Shown: positions 16,019 to 24,756 of the stretch, one piece after another
Numbering within the stretch: position 1 is the stretch's first letter
How the letters are laid out: the number at the start of each line of letters is the position of its first letter
Assembly (NCBI RefSeq): GCF_003173575.1
Contig: NZ_QGNY01000001.1
Location: 806,001 to 870,000 of the forward strand
From: Pedobacter paludis
Lineage (GTDB): Bacteria; Bacteroidota; Bacteroidia; Sphingobacteriales; Sphingobacteriaceae
Length of the DNA: 64,000 bases
Reading direction: 5' to 3'
The notes under the pieces: model-generated
Seen by the model: only the letters and a program-made list of their open reading frames with translations
What the model was told of the DNA's origin: nothing
The model's database searches: none
Position numbers and translations under genes: made by a program

Positions 16019-16777
16019 TTAATTAATTTTTTCCCAATCGCTTCCACTATCTTTTAGGGCCTGCAGGCGTGGAGAAACTGATTTTACCTCATCATTTTCG
16101 TAATCGTTTTCGATCAATCCATCACGCATTCGCACAATGCGATGTGCATGTTGAGCAATGTCCTCTTCGTGTGTTACCAAAATAATTGTATTCCCTTTAC
16201 TGTGAATTTCTTCAAGTAAAGCCATAATTTCGATTGAGGTTTTTGTATCTAAATTCCCCGTTGGTTCATCGGCAAGGATAATTGAAGGATTATTAATGAG
16301 CGCCCTTGCAACCGCCACACGCTGGCGCTGTCCGCCCGAAAGCTCATTGGGTTTGTGATCCATACGATTACCCAATCCAACATTTTCTAATGCTTGCGAT
16401 GCCCTGGCATCTCGATCTTTTTTACTTGCCCCAGCATAAATTAATGGAAGCGCAACATTATCTAAGGAAGTTGATCTTGGAAGTAAGTTAAATGTTTGGA
16501 ATACAAATCCGATTTCCTTATTTCGAACTTCAGCAAGTGCATCATCGCTCATATGGCTTACATTGGTTCCGTTTAAGATGTATGTACCGCTGGATGGAGT
16601 ATCCAGACAACCCAAAATATTCATCAGTGTTGATTTACCCGAACCGGAAGGACCCATTAAAGCCACAAATTCTCCTTTGTTAATATCCAACGAAACAGAT
16701 TTTAAAGCGTGTATCACTTCTGTTCCAATTACATATTTACGACCAATTTCTTTTATAGTAATGAGCGGTTTCTCCAT
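16019..16777 (-). CDS. ABC transporter ATP-binding protein, MacB/LolD type
   Basis: 252 residues. Walker [10 protein letters not shown] at 42-50, Q-loop [11 protein letters not shown], signature LSGGQ at 146-150 with [10 protein letters not shown], Walker [13 protein letters not shown] (D170, E171) and H203 in VTHEED. The TFNLLP and DEPTGNLD forms are typical of the MacB/LolD/FtsE clade. The C-terminus extends about 25 acidic residues past the usual end. It likely energises an FtsX-type permease; the one at 11375-12616 fits in kind but is separated by several unrelated genes. gatC lies 53 bp upstream. Confidence 0.93.
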   Translation of the reverse strand: MEKPLITIKEIGRKYVIGTEVIHALKSVSLDINKGEFVALMGPSGSGKSTLMNILGCLDTPSSGTYILNGTNVSHMSDDALAEVRNKEIGFVFQTFNLLPRSTSLDNVALPLIYAGASKKDRDARASQALENVGLGNRMDHKPNELSGGQRQRVAVARALINNPSIILADEPTGNLDTKTSIEIMALLEEIHSKGNTIILVTHEEDIAQHAHRIVRMRDGLIENDYENDEVKSVSPRLQALKDSGSDWEKIN

Positions 16778-16830
16778 GTTTTTTCTTTTTTAGACAAGCT
16801 GAATGGTCGAGATGTTACAGGTAGGTTAAA

Positions 16831-17121
16831 TTACTTTTCAATAATTTTGGGAACCATGAAAAATTGATCGGTGTGTTTGGCTGAATTTTTTATTCCATCT
16901 GCAGTTGATATTTCTTGTTTAACAACATCTTCTCTCCAAACATTAACAGATTCGTTCATGTAAACCAGGGGTTTAACATTCGAGGTATCAAGTTCGTTTA
17001 ACTTTTCCATGAACGACAGAATTTTATTCATTTCAGGAATTAAAGTATCTACTTCTTTTTCATCGATATGAATTCTTGCCAAATCGGCTATTTTGTGAAT
17101 TGTTTTTGCGTCTAAATTCAT
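16831..17121 (-). CDS. gatC: Asp-tRNA(Asn)/Glu-tRNA(Gln) amidotransferase subunit C
   Basis: 96 residues with the GatC pattern: IHKIADLARIHIDEKEVD, then MNKILSFMEKLNELDTSNVKPL and the C-terminal NAKHTDQFFMVPKII-type end (V-P-K-I/V). GatC stabilises GatA/GatB, which amidate mischarged tRNAs. gatA and gatB are not in the window. It follows plsC with a 1-bp gap and so is probably co-transcribed with it. Confidence 0.93.
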   Translation of the reverse strand: MNLDAKTIHKIADLARIHIDEKEVDTLIPEMNKILSFMEKLNELDTSNVKPLVYMNESVNVWREDVVKQEISTADGIKNSAKHTDQFFMVPKIIEK

Positions 17122-17122
17122 G

Positions 17123-17848
17123 TTAAATTAACTTACTATCAATCAGTTGGAAAACTTTTTCTTTTAACACGTCCGAATCCACATCTGCCAGTTCCGAAGT
17201 ATCAATGGGTTTATGGACGTAAATATCGCAAATTCCCGGCTTACTTCCATACTTGGCACCGTCATCCCAGTTTATTTGCCAAACGTTTACAATACTTACC
17301 GGAACCAATGGAATGTTTTTATCGATTGCCAAGCGAAAAGGTCCATTTTTAAACTCTCCTAATTTGGGCGGATAATGATCATCTATTTTTCCTTCTGGAA
17401 AAATGATCAGACTCATCCCCTTTTCTAAATTTTCACCCGCTTTTTTAAAGGCACGAAATGCAGAAATTTTACTGTCCCGATTTACCGAAATATCGATGGT
17501 TTTAAAGAAGATGCCCAAAACTGGGTTATTCAGCAATTCATCTTTTCCCATAAAATGGAATTTCCCGTGGCACATGATGCAAAAAACCATTATATCCAGG
17601 TTAGAGGTATGGTTTGCGCAATAAATATACGTTTGATTATAATCTAATTTTTGCTCGTATTTATAATTGAAAACTACTCCAGAAAAAAGACTGCACAAAA
17701 AACTATTGGCTTTTCTGCAAAAATTAAGTAGAGTATAATACTTAGGATCTCGCGATGTGAGATAGTACATCGGATAAAAAAGAATGAAGAAAAAAAGTAT
17801 CCAGAATAAAAACCATATTCGGTGTACTTGCCTTAGAAAGTGAATCAT
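17123..17848 (-). CDS. plsC: 1-acyl-sn-glycerol-3-phosphate acyltransferase
   Basis: 241 residues. An N-terminal membrane helix (about 8-32) is followed by the PlsC domain with the catalytic HX4D motif H80-TSNL-D85 and the glycerol-phosphate site FPEG at 150-153. It acylates lysophosphatidate at the inner membrane to make phosphatidate for phospholipid synthesis. Gene symbol is by family; a lipid-ornithine or similar acyltransferase role is less likely but not excluded. gatC follows directly. Confidence 0.9.
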   Translation of the reverse strand: MIHFLRQVHRIWFLFWILFFFILFYPMYYLTSRDPKYYTLLNFCRKANSFLCSLFSGVVFNYKYEQKLDYNQTYIYCANHTSNLDIMVFCIMCHGKFHFMGKDELLNNPVLGIFFKTIDISVNRDSKISAFRAFKKAGENLEKGMSLIIFPEGKIDDHYPPKLGEFKNGPFRLAIDKNIPLVPVSIVNVWQINWDDGAKYGSKPGICDIYVHKPIDTSELADVDSDVLKEKVFQLIDSKLI

Positions 17849-17948
17849 AGATGTATCAAAAATATAAATTAGTTTGATATTTAATAACCCGGATTAAATG
17901 AGGTGCATTTTTTACTTAGAAATCCTGCATTCGAAGTTTTTTTTTATT

Positions 17949-18388
17949 GATGAGACTAACGAAGTTCCCCGAAACACCGCCCTTCGAAACTTCGTAAGTC
18001 GATATGGAAATTAAACCCTCCAAGTTTTAAAGAGATTTATTTGACGAGACTGACGAAGTTCCTCCCGAAACACCGCCCTTCGAAACTTCGTAAGTCGATT
18101 TTGAGATCCCCAAGATATAAAAAGATTTATTTGATGAGACTGACGAAGTTCCCCCGAAACACCGCCCTTCGAAACTTCGTAAGTCGGTATGGAAATTGAA
18201 CCCTCCAAGTTTAAAAAGATTTATTTGACGAGACTGACGAAGTTCCCCCCTAAACACCGCCCTTCGAAACTTCGTAAGTCGGTATGGAGATTGACTCCCC
18301 AAGTTTTAAAAGATTCATTTGACGAGACTGACGAAGTTCCCCGAAACACCGCCCTTCGAAACTTCGTAAGTCGATATGGAGAATCAAC
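17949..18388. repeat. Five-copy tandem array of a ~94-bp hairpin unit
   Basis: Copies start at 17949, 18043, 18133, 18227 and 18321 (periods 94, 90, 94, 94). Each carries a ~56-bp core: GACTGACGAAGTT and AACTTCGTAAGTC pair (12 of 13 positions) around a loop with the constant text GAAACACCGCCCTTCG. A ~38-bp linker (GAACCCTCCAAGTTT, then AAAGATTTATTT) is also conserved but varies more. A partial AACTTCGTAA follows at 18388-18397. The array fills most of the 618-bp gap between plsC and trpS. Short frames inside it (such as VSKGGVSGG-type peptides) are by-products of the repeat. Confidence 0.92.
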
Positions 18389-18466
18389 TTCGTAAATTCA
18401 TAGAAACTGATAAAATTAAATCTATAATATACTTTGCTTGCTTTTTATTTTTAATTTCGTGCCATT

Positions 18467-19465
18467 ATGAAAGAAACAGTGGTGAGTGGCATTAGGCCAA
18501 CAGGAAAGCTACATTTGGGTAATTATTTTGGTGCGGTAACCAATTTTGTAAAGATGCAGTACGATTACAACTGCTATTTTTTTATTGCAGATTTACATTC
18601 TTTAACCACACATCCAACTCCCGGCGATTTACATGGTTACGTAAAACATGTTTTAGTGGAGTATTTGGCTTGTGGAATTAATCCAGAGGAAACAACAATT
18701 TATGTACAATCTGATGTTCCAGAGGTTTCGGAACTTTACTTATACTTAAATATGAATGCATATTTAGGCGAGTTGGAGCGCAGTGCATCATTTAAAGATA
18801 AAATCCGTTCTCACCCTGAGAATGTTAATGCTGGTTTATTAACGTATCCAACGCTAATGGCCGCAGATATTTTAATTCACAGAGCTACGAAAGTACCCGT
18901 AGGAAAAGATCAGGAGCAACATTTGGAAATGACCAGAACTTTTGGGAACCGTTTTAACAGATTATACAATGCAGATTATTTCCCTGAATCATTTGCGTTT
19001 AACTATTCTGAAAACTTGGTAAAAGTACCAGGCCTGGAAGGCAAAGGAAAAATGAGCAAATCAGATGGAGATGGAAACTGTATCTATTTGGCAGATAGCC
19101 CTGAAGTCATTCGCAAAAAAGTGGCTAGAGCGGTAAGTGACAGCGGACCAACGGAAGAAAATCAAACTAAACCTGAAGCCATTCAGAATTTATTTGATTT
19201 AATGAAAATTGTTTCTACAGCAGATACAATAGAACATTTTGATAACCTGTACAACAAAATGCAGATCCGTTACGGAGATTTGAAAAAGCAGTTGGCAGAA
19301 GATATGATTATTTTCAACACACCAATTCGCCAGCGTATTGAAGAGTTATCAAAAGATGAAACTTATTTGCGTCAAGTAGCAAAACACGGTGCATTAAAAG
19401 CACGTGAAAGTGCTCAAAAAACCATTAGAGAAGTACGTAACTTAATCGGATTTAAAAGTTTTTAA
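18467..19465 (+). CDS. trpS: Tryptophan--tRNA ligase
   Basis: 332 residues, class I aminoacyl-tRNA synthetase. It activates Trp and charges tRNA(Trp). HIGH-like motif PTGKLHLGN at 11-19 and KMSKS at 195-199 are intact; FIADLHSLTTHP, YPTLMAADILIH and VPVGKDQEQHLEMTR are typical TrpRS blocks. The start is the first ATG after a weak TAATTTCG box. The gene lies directly after the tandem hairpin array, which may therefore be part of its upstream region. Confidence 0.96.
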   Translation: MKETVVSGIRPTGKLHLGNYFGAVTNFVKMQYDYNCYFFIADLHSLTTHPTPGDLHGYVKHVLVEYLACGINPEETTIYVQSDVPEVSELYLYLNMNAYLGELERSASFKDKIRSHPENVNAGLLTYPTLMAADILIHRATKVPVGKDQEQHLEMTRTFGNRFNRLYNADYFPESFAFNYSENLVKVPGLEGKGKMSKSDGDGNCIYLADSPEVIRKKVARAVSDSGPTEENQTKPEAIQNLFDLMKIVSTADTIEHFDNLYNKMQIRYGDLKKQLAEDMIIFNTPIRQRIEELSKDETYLRQVAKHGALKARESAQKTIREVRNLIGFKSF

Positions 19466-19489
19466 TAATTTTAATAGATTTGAGAAGAT

Positions 19490-19580
19490 AGAAGTTAGAT
19501 ATTAGACCTAAAGTTGAAACAAATTGCTAACCTTCAGTCAAAATTCTAACATATCATATCTCATATCTCATATCTAAAAA
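19490..19580. repeat. Word-like intergenic repeat before the deoxynucleoside kinase gene
   Basis: Near-repeats of CATATCTCATATCTCATATC (from about 19554) face AGATAGAAGTTAGATATTAG at about 19486-19505 in rough inverse orientation. The pairing is imperfect; it resembles the other word-like repeats in the window only in style. Confidence 0.35.
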
Positions 19581-19581
19581 T

Positions 19582-20196
19582 ATGCACATAGCAATCGTAG
19601 GAAATATAGGCGCTGGCAAAACTACTTTAACAGGTTTGCTGGCAAAGAATTATGGATGGGAAGCTTTATACGAAGCTGTGGACAATAACCCTTATCTGGA
19701 AGATTTTTACAGCGACATGAAACGTTGGAGTTTTAACCTCCAGATTTATTTTTTAAACAGCCGTTTCCAACAAATTACAGAAATCGAAGTCAATAAAAGA
19801 AACGTTATTCAGGATAGAACCATTTATGAGGATGCGCATATTTTCGCTGAGAACCTGCACGATATGGCTTTGATGACGACTAGAGATCATGATAACTATC
19901 GGGCTATTTTCGACAATATCACTTCGTTTATAAAACCGCCAGATTTATTGGTTTATCTACGTGCATCAGTACCAACTTTGGTAAATAACATTCAACGCCG
20001 TGGACGCGAATATGAGGCCGGAATCCGTATCGATTACCTTTCTAAACTGAACGAAAAATACGAAGCTTGGATTAAAGGTTATAACCTGGGCAAATTATTA
20101 ATTTTAGATAAGGATAAATTAGATTTCACCAACAATCCTGAAGATTTGGGTACTGTAATTCAAGCCATTGAAGCTGAAATTAACGGTTTGTTTTAA
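19582..20196 (+). CDS. Deoxynucleoside kinase
   Basis: 204 residues. P-loop GNIGAGKTT at 7-15, EAVDNNPYLEDFY (substrate-binding Glu region), the QDRTIYED motif in place of the classical DRS, and a lid region IQRRGREYE with arginines for phosphate binding. The dNK family phosphorylates deoxynucleosides with ATP to salvage dNTP precursors in the cytoplasm; dA/dG kinase activity is usual for bacterial members of this type, but specificity is not clear here. It lies 72 bp before a short DUF5808 gene on the same strand. Confidence 0.9.
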   Translation: MHIAIVGNIGAGKTTLTGLLAKNYGWEALYEAVDNNPYLEDFYSDMKRWSFNLQIYFLNSRFQQITEIEVNKRNVIQDRTIYEDAHIFAENLHDMALMTTRDHDNYRAIFDNITSFIKPPDLLVYLRASVPTLVNNIQRRGREYEAGIRIDYLSKLNEKYEAWIKGYNLGKLLILDKDKLDFTNNPEDLGTVIQAIEAEINGLF

Positions 20197-20223
20197 GCCC
20201 CCCATCCCCCTGAAGGGGGAGCT
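20196..20223. repeat. GC-rich intergenic palindrome
   Basis: TCCCCC-TGAA-GGGGGA at 20205-20220, preceded by another C-run. In this AT-rich genome it stands out. Related C/G-run palindromes occur at 54720 and 54833. Confidence 0.7.
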
Positions 20224-20268
20224 ACACGCAAATTGGAAATGCAAAACTTTAAATTTATAGGCTAAATA

Positions 20269-20466
20269 ATGGAAAAAGACTTTCAACAAGAAAATTCTGA
20301 AAACTGGAAGTGGGGTTTTTTCTATTATAATGTAAAAGACCCAAGAATTTTTGTGCCTAAACGCTTAAAATTATTTGGATGGACATTAAATTTTGCTAAA
20401 CCAGTTTCCTACCTTATAGTTGGATTAATTTTGGCATTCATTGTTTATGCACGTTATCAAAAATAA
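20269..20466 (+). CDS. Small membrane protein, DUF5808-like
   Basis: 65 residues. NWKWGFFYYNVKDPRIFVPK followed by GWTLNFAKPVSYL matches the DUF5808 core (W-x-W-G-x-F-Y-x-N, then FVPKR and GWTLNFA), and one membrane helix runs from about 45 to 62. The function is unknown. It ends 2 bp before kdsB and is almost certainly co-transcribed with it. Confidence 0.8.
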   Translation: MEKDFQQENSENWKWGFFYYNVKDPRIFVPKRLKLFGWTLNFAKPVSYLIVGLILAFIVYARYQK

Positions 20467-20468
20467 AT

Positions 20469-21257
20469 ATGAGTGATAAAAATTCAAAGTCTCTTTTAGG
20501 AGATTTAGGTATTATTGGAATTATTCCAGCTCGTTATGCCTCTACCCGCTTTCCGGGCAAACCCTTAGTTGATATTGCTGGAAAAAGCATGATACAAAGG
20601 GTTTATGAGCAAGCCATGAAAGCAGAAAGTTTATCAAAAGTGGTTATTGCTACCGATGATGAAAGAATTGCAGAAGAAGTTAAAAGGTTTGGTGGAGAAT
20701 ATATTTTTACAGCATCCACACACCAAAGTGGTACGGATAGATGTGCCGAAGTTGCAGAGCAATTGCCTGAATATGATATCGTAATAAACATACAGGGCGA
20801 TGAGCCTTTTATTGAGCCTGCACAGATTGATCTACTTGCAAGTTGCTTTACCGAAGAAAAAGTACAATTAGCTACCTTAATAAAATCAATAGAAAGCCAG
20901 GAAAGTGTATACAATCCAAATAGTCCGAAGGTGGTTATTGATGTAAACGGAAGAGCAATTTATTTTAGCCGAAGTCCGATTCCTTTTATCAGAAATGGAG
21001 AACCGGGCGTTTGGGCAGAAAAACACCAATTCTATAAACACGTTGGCATTTATGGCTACAGAAGCGAATCTTTAAAAGCCATTACCAAACTACCACCATC
21101 ATCTTTAGAAATTGCGGAGAGTTTGGAACAGTTGCGCTGGATAGAAAATGGATTTTACATTCAAACCAAAGTAACCGATTTGGAAACTGTTGCCATTGAT
21201 ACGCCTGAAGATCTTAAAAAATTAAACAAGCTATTAAAAGCTTTGAAATTAGAGTAA
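20469..21257 (+). CDS. kdsB: 3-deoxy-manno-octulosonate cytidylyltransferase
   Basis: 262 residues. KdsB activates Kdo with CTP for lipid A-core synthesis. Marks: GIIPARYASTRFPGKPL at about 17-33, ATDDERI, SGTDRCAEVAEQL, VNIQGDEPF, YFSRSPIPFIR, KHVGIYGYR and ESLEQLRWIENG. The protein has about 14 residues before the usual start; ATG 20469 sits 2 bp after the preceding gene, and a shorter start has no ATG, so the extension is probably real. It agrees with an LPS-bearing Gram-negative host. Confidence 0.95.
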   Translation: MSDKNSKSLLGDLGIIGIIPARYASTRFPGKPLVDIAGKSMIQRVYEQAMKAESLSKVVIATDDERIAEEVKRFGGEYIFTASTHQSGTDRCAEVAEQLPEYDIVINIQGDEPFIEPAQIDLLASCFTEEKVQLATLIKSIESQESVYNPNSPKVVIDVNGRAIYFSRSPIPFIRNGEPGVWAEKHQFYKHVGIYGYRSESLKAITKLPPSSLEIAESLEQLRWIENGFYIQTKVTDLETVAIDTPEDLKKLNKLLKALKLE

Positions 21258-21272
21258 CTATAAGAGATAATT

Positions 21273-21302
21273 GCAGATTTACAAGTAATAATGTAAATCT
21301 GC
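21273..21302. terminator. Bidirectional terminator between kdsB and the MarR-GNAT gene
   Basis: Perfect 10-bp stem GCAGATTTAC / GTAAATCTGC with a 10-base loop between two convergent genes. The following T-runs are short, so this is moderate evidence. Confidence 0.6.
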
Positions 21303-21308
21303 TGTTAT

Positions 21309-22262
21309 TTACTTCATAATATATTCCATCTGAATGTTGCATCGCGTGTATGGCGTTGGCTTACCTGCAACTTTTTGAAAACCCAACTTATTGTACAGAT
21401 TAATTGCAGGCTTTAAAATGGTATTGCTTTCCAAATAAACTTTTGATGCACCTAAAGATTTGGCTCTTTCCAAAACTGCGCTTGCCAACATAAAACCAAT
21501 ATTTTTTCCCTGTGCTTTGGGCGAAACGGCCATCTTCGCCAATTCATAATCATATTCGTTATCGTCCATTTTAATCAGCGCACAAACACCCAATGGCTCT
21601 CCATTATACAATGCGATTAGGATATAACCGCCTTTATCCAAAATATAACCCTGCGGATTATCCAAAGCCTTGTAATCTGCATCTTCCATGGTAAAATAGG
21701 TAGATATCCATTCTTCATTTAGTGCCTTAAAAATCTCCTGATATTTTGGTTGATAATCAATGATCTCTACATTTATGCTGTCTCGGTCTTTTTTCTTTTC
21801 CATAACTCTTCTTAAAAGCGTTTTTTGCTCCAGCAAAAATTCCCATTCACCAATGGCTTCCCAAAGCTTATTGCGGGTTTGAGCAGATAATTCCTCAATT
21901 GCTGCATTTACATCTATAAGTTGATCCTGAATTTTGACCGCAACCTCCTGCCCTTTTTTAGATAAGCTTACAACATTTCTCCTGCCATCAGTTTTATCTT
22001 TTTTTTCTAAAACATATCCTCTTTGCAACATCTCGCTAATAATTTTACTAACAGATGGGTGGGAATGCCCAATCGCTTTTGCCAACTCGGTTATTGTTTT
22101 TCCCTCGCCTTTTGATAAAGAATAAAAAACGGGAAACCATTTGGGTTGCATATCTATATCGTAGAGTTTATAAATTTGAGATGCATCTTCAGTAACCTTA
22201 TCCGTTAACATCCTTAACCTACTTCCTATAGCTACCTTACCGGTACTTTCAAAAAAATCCAT
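21309..22262 (-). CDS. MarR-family regulator fused to a GNAT acetyltransferase
   Basis: 317 residues. Residues 1-145 are a winged-helix MarR domain (KTITELAKAIGHSHPSVSKIISEML recognition part and KTDGRRNVVSLSKKG wing). Residues 160-317 are a GNAT domain (AKMAVSPKAQGKNIGFMLASAVLERA acetyl-CoA loop with the Q/R-x-x-G-x-G/A pattern, then LESNTILKPAINLYNKLGFQ). This bifunctional architecture is widespread in Bacteroidota. The DNA target and acetyl acceptor are unknown. The palindrome AATTACGTAATCAATTACG-like sequence just before its ATG (22268-22290) could be an auto-regulatory site. Confidence 0.92.
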   Translation of the reverse strand: MDFFESTGKVAIGSRLRMLTDKVTEDASQIYKLYDIDMQPKWFPVFYSLSKGEGKTITELAKAIGHSHPSVSKIISEMLQRGYVLEKKDKTDGRRNVVSLSKKGQEVAVKIQDQLIDVNAAIEELSAQTRNKLWEAIGEWEFLLEQKTLLRRVMEKKKDRDSINVEIIDYQPKYQEIFKALNEEWISTYFTMEDADYKALDNPQGYILDKGGYILIALYNGEPLGVCALIKMDDNEYDYELAKMAVSPKAQGKNIGFMLASAVLERAKSLGASKVYLESNTILKPAINLYNKLGFQKVAGKPTPYTRCNIQMEYIMK

Positions 22263-22373
22263 AAAAAATTAATTACGTAATCAATTACGCAAATTTACAA
22301 TCATCTATCAATTTATCAATACTCATTTTTTGGATTAATTTATTTTATATTTTAGGACAGCTTATTCCTTGGT

Positions 22374-22946
22374 ATGAAAAAAGTATTCCTGATATTTATC
22401 TGTACTTACATTACAAATTTAGCTTATGCCCAAGAGCAAAGTGGATTAATTGTTAGAACCAACATTTTAAATTTAGTAGCCAAAAGACCGTCTATATCCG
22501 TTGAAAAAACATTCTCGAATATATATGGCCTGGAATTATCCTATTCATCAGGCGAATTTCGACATACGTTTTCGAGGGATTATTATGAATATGAAGGTTT
22601 CTTACTTAGAGCAAAAAAGTATTTGGTTCTAATTGAAAAGCGAGAAGCAAATGCCTTTTATGGCCTTTACGTAGGTTCTTTACAAAAAACGATTCAAAAT
22701 CAAGGTCGAAGTGGGGAAGGTTTTTTTGATACCTCAACGGCTACTAGAGATTTTACAGCGAACTCGGTTCGTTTTGGTGGAAATTTTGGAGTGATGTTTA
22801 TTCCTGCCAAACATTTAACGTTAGAAGCATTAACGGGTTTTGGATATGGAAAATACTTCAATATGAAAAGTAATCCAATTTACAGCGCACCTCCAAAAGG
22901 CTATGTAGATTTCCAATTGTGGCTTTCAGTTGGATATTATTTTTGA
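22374..22946 (+). CDS. Predicted outer-membrane barrel protein, copy 1 of a tandem pair
   Basis: 190 residues with signal peptide (cleavage near NLAYAQ). The body starts EQSGLIVRTNILNLVAKRPSISVEKTF, like DUF3575-type outer-membrane proteins, and ends in VDFQLWLSVGYYF with the terminal aromatic of barrel proteins. It shares length (190 residues) and most motifs with the next gene; the start-to-start distance is 610 bp and the spacer after the gene is also duplicated. Function unknown. Confidence 0.75.
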   Translation: MKKVFLIFICTYITNLAYAQEQSGLIVRTNILNLVAKRPSISVEKTFSNIYGLELSYSSGEFRHTFSRDYYEYEGFLLRAKKYLVLIEKREANAFYGLYVGSLQKTIQNQGRSGEGFFDTSTATRDFTANSVRFGGNFGVMFIPAKHLTLEALTGFGYGKYFNMKSNPIYSAPPKGYVDFQLWLSVGYYF

Positions 22947-22983
22947 TGAAAATATTATTAAAGCTAAATTAGAAATTTTAGAA

Positions 22984-23556
22984 ATGACAAATTTCCCGCT
23001 CCAGAACTATATCATAAGTTTCATTCTATTCGTAATTTTAATCTCTTCGGTGAAGGCACAAGAGCAGAGTGGATTCTTGCTTAAAACCAACCTATTAAAT
23101 TTGGTTGCTAAAAGACCAACAATCTCCATCGAAAAAACATTTGCCAAAAAATATGGCTTGGAGTTATCATACACTAGTGGAGAACTTAATATTGGCCACT
23201 ACTATAAATACGACGGCTTTTTATTGAGGGCAAAAAAATACACTCGTGAAATAAAGACAAGGGATGCTATTCCTTTTTATGGTGCTTACATAGGCAATTT
23301 AAACAGAAAGATAGTTAGAGATGGCTATTATGAATCGTGGCTTTTTAACCAAAAAGAGAAGAATTTTGAAGCAAGCTCAGTAAGAGTAGGTGGAAATTTT
23401 GGCATTTTATTTATACCTGGAAAAAGATTTGCATTAGAAGGATCGACCGGAATTGGTTACGGAAAATACATAAGCACAACCAATTATACCCAATATGCTA
23501 TCCCAAAAGGCTACTTCGATTTCCAATTATGGCTTTCAGTTGGATATTATTTTTGA
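22984..23556 (+). CDS. Predicted outer-membrane barrel protein, copy 2 of a tandem pair
   Basis: 190 residues from ATG 22984, where a proper signal peptide begins (MTNFPLQNYIISFILFVILI, cleavage near SVKAQ). A frame opens earlier at 22930, but it overlaps the end of copy 1 and lacks a signal peptide at its start. The mature part (EQSGFLLKTNLLNLVAKRPT onward) follows copy 1 along its full length and ends FDFQLWLSVGYYF. The pair has diverged in the middle, so the duplication is not recent. Confidence 0.75.
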   Translation: MTNFPLQNYIISFILFVILISSVKAQEQSGFLLKTNLLNLVAKRPTISIEKTFAKKYGLELSYTSGELNIGHYYKYDGFLLRAKKYTREIKTRDAIPFYGAYIGNLNRKIVRDGYYESWLFNQKEKNFEASSVRVGGNFGILFIPGKRFALEGSTGIGYGKYISTTNYTQYAIPKGYFDFQLWLSVGYYF

Positions 23557-23594
23557 CGGAATTATTATTAAAGCTAAAATTAGTAGTTTTGAAT

Positions 23595-24137
23595 ATGAGA
23601 AATTTTTCGCTCCTGATTATTATTTGCCTATTTGCATTAACTGCTTGCAATTCCAACAACAAAAAAGATGCAGGCTCTATTGAGTTTAAAAATGTTAACC
23701 AAAGCATTACCAAATCTTTTTCGAGCTTAAAAACGCTTGATACGTTTAAGATAGAATTAACGGGCCGAACACCAGAGGATATGGTTTTGAATTTCACCAT
23801 AAAAAATGTTGAAGGAAAAGAAATATACAGTACGAAAATAAAAGGCACTGAATTATTGGGAAGCACCGATCCAAACGTAGATTTAACCAAAGAAAAAGAT
23901 CAGATTATCTTTTTGAAAACCATTGCCGATGATTTTTTTAGTGATGATAATTTTCTTGAACCTGCCGTAATGCCAGAAGATAAAGCAGATAATTATGTTC
24001 CCGATAAAGCGCTTTACGAGGAGCTTAAAAAATCGGGGTTAAATGGCTTCAAATATCGTTTGGGCAAGGAAAATAACCTTTATATTGCCTGGAGTGAAAA
24101 AGAGCATAAAGTTAAAATCTATTACAATTGCTGTTAA
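23595..24137 (+). CDS. Predicted lipoprotein of unknown function
   Basis: 180 residues from ATG 23595, chosen because it starts a lipoprotein signal (MRNFSLLIIICLFALTAC, lipobox LTAC with Cys 18). The longer frame from 23529 overlaps the previous gene. The body is rich in Lys/Asp and ends in YYNCC. No family was recognised. Its upstream sequence (TATTATTAAAGCTAAA) is the second copy of the spacer that also lies between the two barrel genes, so its promoter/RBS region arose from the duplication; it may be co-transcribed with them. Confidence 0.75.
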   Translation: MRNFSLLIIICLFALTACNSNNKKDAGSIEFKNVNQSITKSFSSLKTLDTFKIELTGRTPEDMVLNFTIKNVEGKEIYSTKIKGTELLGSTDPNVDLTKEKDQIIFLKTIADDFFSDDNFLEPAVMPEDKADNYVPDKALYEELKKSGLNGFKYRLGKENNLYIAWSEKEHKVKIYYNCC

Positions 24138-24254
24138 TCACTGAACATAAATAGCTTAAACTCTGCCGAGATGGCTAACAGAAATTTATCTAGCATATAT
24201 TTATTAACCAGCAAAAACTAACCAATTGCTTTGCATTGTTAGATTAAAATATAA

Positions 24255-24749
24255 ATGATCGTTAAATATTTAACTTTTGGAATCTCAATAACATTTATTT
24301 CCTGGATAGTCGGGATGATTATTAATGCTTTTTTAATTAAAACAACATTCTACGATAAAAATTTAACCTCATTAAATTTTATTAAAAGCAAAAAGCTGAA
24401 CAAACGAATTGGGATTGGAATTGTAAAATGGATTGTAAAGAATACTTTCTTTAAATTTTTCAATCCAAATCTTAAAATGAAAAGGAAAATCGAACTTTCC
24501 GAATTAGATCAATTACGGAAAGAAATGACCTTAGCTGAGATTAACCATCTAATTGCATTTGGCTTCGTGGCGATTTTTGCAATCGTGGCGGTTGTAAAAA
24601 GCAACTACATGTCTGCGTTGATTATGATGTTGGTAAATATCCTGATGAATTTATATCCTTCCCTATTGCAGCAAGAAAATAAGCGTAGAATTGATAAGCT
24701 AAAGCTGGTTTTTAATCGAATTAACCCTTCTTTCAAACAACAGGCTTAA
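24255..24749 (+). CDS. Membrane protein resembling CrtO-type glycosyl-carotenoid acyltransferases
   Basis: 164 residues with hydrophobic segments at about 5-27, 97-114 and 118-137. The C-terminal pattern N-I-L-M-N-L-Y-P-S-L-L-Q-Q-E-N-K-R-R-I resembles the NxxxNxYPxxLQRYNRxR end of the glycosyl-4,4'-diaponeurosporenoate acyltransferase (CrtO) family, and HLIAFGFVAIFAI fits its conserved membrane part. No carotenoid genes are in the window, so the role may be a different lipid or sugar acylation. The match is by motif memory only. Confidence 0.5.
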   Translation: MIVKYLTFGISITFISWIVGMIINAFLIKTTFYDKNLTSLNFIKSKKLNKRIGIGIVKWIVKNTFFKFFNPNLKMKRKIELSELDQLRKEMTLAEINHLIAFGFVAIFAIVAVVKSNYMSALIMMLVNILMNLYPSLLQQENKRRIDKLKLVFNRINPSFKQQA

Positions 24750-24756
24750 GTTACTA

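Noticed and set aside
17949..18388. CRISPR-like array
   Set aside because: The repeated core is too long (~56 bp), the linkers are nearly identical among copies, and no cas genes are present.
18011..18395. Short reading frames encoding Gly/Ser-rich repeat peptides
   Set aside because: They are translations of the tandem DNA repeat, in both strands and several frames, without starts or promoters of their own.
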